A program made the position numbers and the translations under genes. Shown here one piece after another: positions 63,171-64,000 of a stretch of DNA of 64,000 nt. This DNA is from Amphibalanus amphitrite (lineage: Eukaryota; Arthropoda; Thecostraca; Balanomorpha; Balanidae): the NCBI RefSeq assembly GCF_019059575.1, contig NW_024883081.1, positions 62,001 through 126,000 of the forward strand, given 5' to 3'. The notes beneath the pieces were generated by a model that saw only the letters and a list, made by a program, of their open reading frames with translations, made no database searches and had not been told where the DNA came from. Each line of letters opens with the position of its first letter. Position 1 is the first letter of the stretch.

Positions 63171-64000
63171 CCCGCACGGGGCTGTGGTCCCCAGCCGAAC
63201 GCGCGGGGCTGGGGGGGGGGGGTAAATTTTACCCCCCCCCCCCCCTGTTATCTCCCGAACTAATGGTCCGATTTGGAAAATTCAAACGCCAATCGAAAGA
63301 TCTCATCACGAACAACTAAAACATGTACTTAATTTAAAGTTTGAGGTCAAGGTCAAGGTCAGGTCAAGGGTACAAATTGCAAGTTTCTACAGTATCGGCC
63401 TTGCACCGTAGTTGCCGAAGAATGGAGTCATCGACTGAGACTGATTGCCCAAAACGTGTTCTTAGGCTACCAAGACAATATTCGTTGCATATAATATCAT
63501 TCAGAGGTCAAGGTCAATGTCAGGTCAGGTCAGGTCACCAAAAAAACAAAATATAGAAAAGGGCATGTGCGACACATGTTTTATGGGTCATTTTACTCAT
63601 AGAATTCAATAGGCACACTCAATAAGTGATATGGACCACCTCTGGATGAATTTCAGGTCGAGGTCAGGTCAAGGTCAGGTCAAGTGAGGTCAAATTTTGA
63701 AGTTGATTGTTAAGGCCTAAAAAGGTGTCTATCTGATGCAGTTTTTCACGGCAAATCGAATGGTGCTATTTTTGTTTCCGTACGAGGTCTAGAACTTCCA
63801 AAAAAATCATTTTTCAAAATTTTTGTGTGTCGTGGCGTCATAAAATTTTGAATAACCCCCACATTTTTGAACCGATTCTTCTAAAAATTGGTATGTAGGT
63901 GCACATAGACAACTTCTCTGTTATATATTCCGGTGTTTTTCAAAACACTTAAAATTTTGGATTTTATAATTATTTTCCCAAAAAAGTCAGTTTTTTGAAG
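63167..64000 (+). mobile_element. TTAA-target element J, truncated by the window end
   Basis: TTAACCCGCACGGGGCTG starts at the same TTAA that closes element I. A G12/C14 hairpin follows (63210-63245), then AGGTCA runs (63343-63370, 63505-63540, 63655-63695) and the AAAAGGGCATGTGCGACACA phrase shared with 33980. The 3' end lies beyond the window. Confidence 0.75.

Overview
This is a eukaryotic window, most likely from an arthropod and probably a crustacean. That rests on a secreted-protein gene whose tiny first exon carries the ATG and splits the signal peptide (common in arthropod matrix and cuticle genes), on canonical GT-AG exons, on a short interstitial TTAGG-type stretch (15855-15872), and on dense non-autonomous DNA transposons. 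A calcifying crustacean such as a barnacle is only a guess, suggested by the very acidic secreted protein. No bacterial operon, rRNA, tRNA, CRISPR array or virus was recognised.

1-13.1 kb: TTAA-target (piggyBac-like) element debris, then a minus-strand gene for a 1340-residue, Asp/Glu-dominated secreted protein. Exon 1 (ATG at 12964, donor CAG|GTGAGC) lies under a TATATAAG box; exon 2 (8686-4676) holds nearly the whole protein. The 4.27-kb intron contains four transposon-derived blocks, a minisatellite next to the acceptor, and, 35 bp inside the donor, 18 half-site positions in an exact 11-bp register that read as AGGTCA direct repeats with 5-bp spacers (DR5).

13.4-31 kb: a tandem-repeat TIR element, two hAT MITEs with perfect 8-bp target duplications, an exon of a possible CFAP92-like gene on the plus strand, and an unrecognised minus-strand gene built from three phase-0 exons (23002-19792). 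Its second intron holds a three-level nest: T-family repeat, then a Transib-like element (CACAGTG ends, 5-bp CGCTG duplication), then a TTAA element. A third hAT MITE, minisatellites and a candidate two-exon gene end follow.

31-38 kb: a dead non-LTR retrotransposon (minus strand) broken up by later insertions, a long inverted-repeat element, and a Tc1/mariner remnant.

38-61 kb: three intronless, full-length 553-residue SLC22 (organic cation transporter-like) genes at 38142-39803 (+), 46051-47712 (-) and 59416-61077 (+). Copies 2 and 3 lie in a ~2-kb inverted segmental duplication; copy 1 is older but shares long near-identical stretches, suggesting gene conversion. TTAA elements (including a foldback dimer), T-family repeats and TTAAAGG-ended elements lie between and around them.

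61-64 kb: two TTAA elements, the second inserted exactly at the terminal TTAA of the first and running off the window.

A recurring theme is that the TTAA elements are packed with AGGTCA nuclear-receptor half-sites and TGACGTCA/GACGTCA sites and carry a G-run/C-run hairpin just inside each end, so they scatter hormone-receptor-like sites across the locus. All functional statements about those sites are inference.
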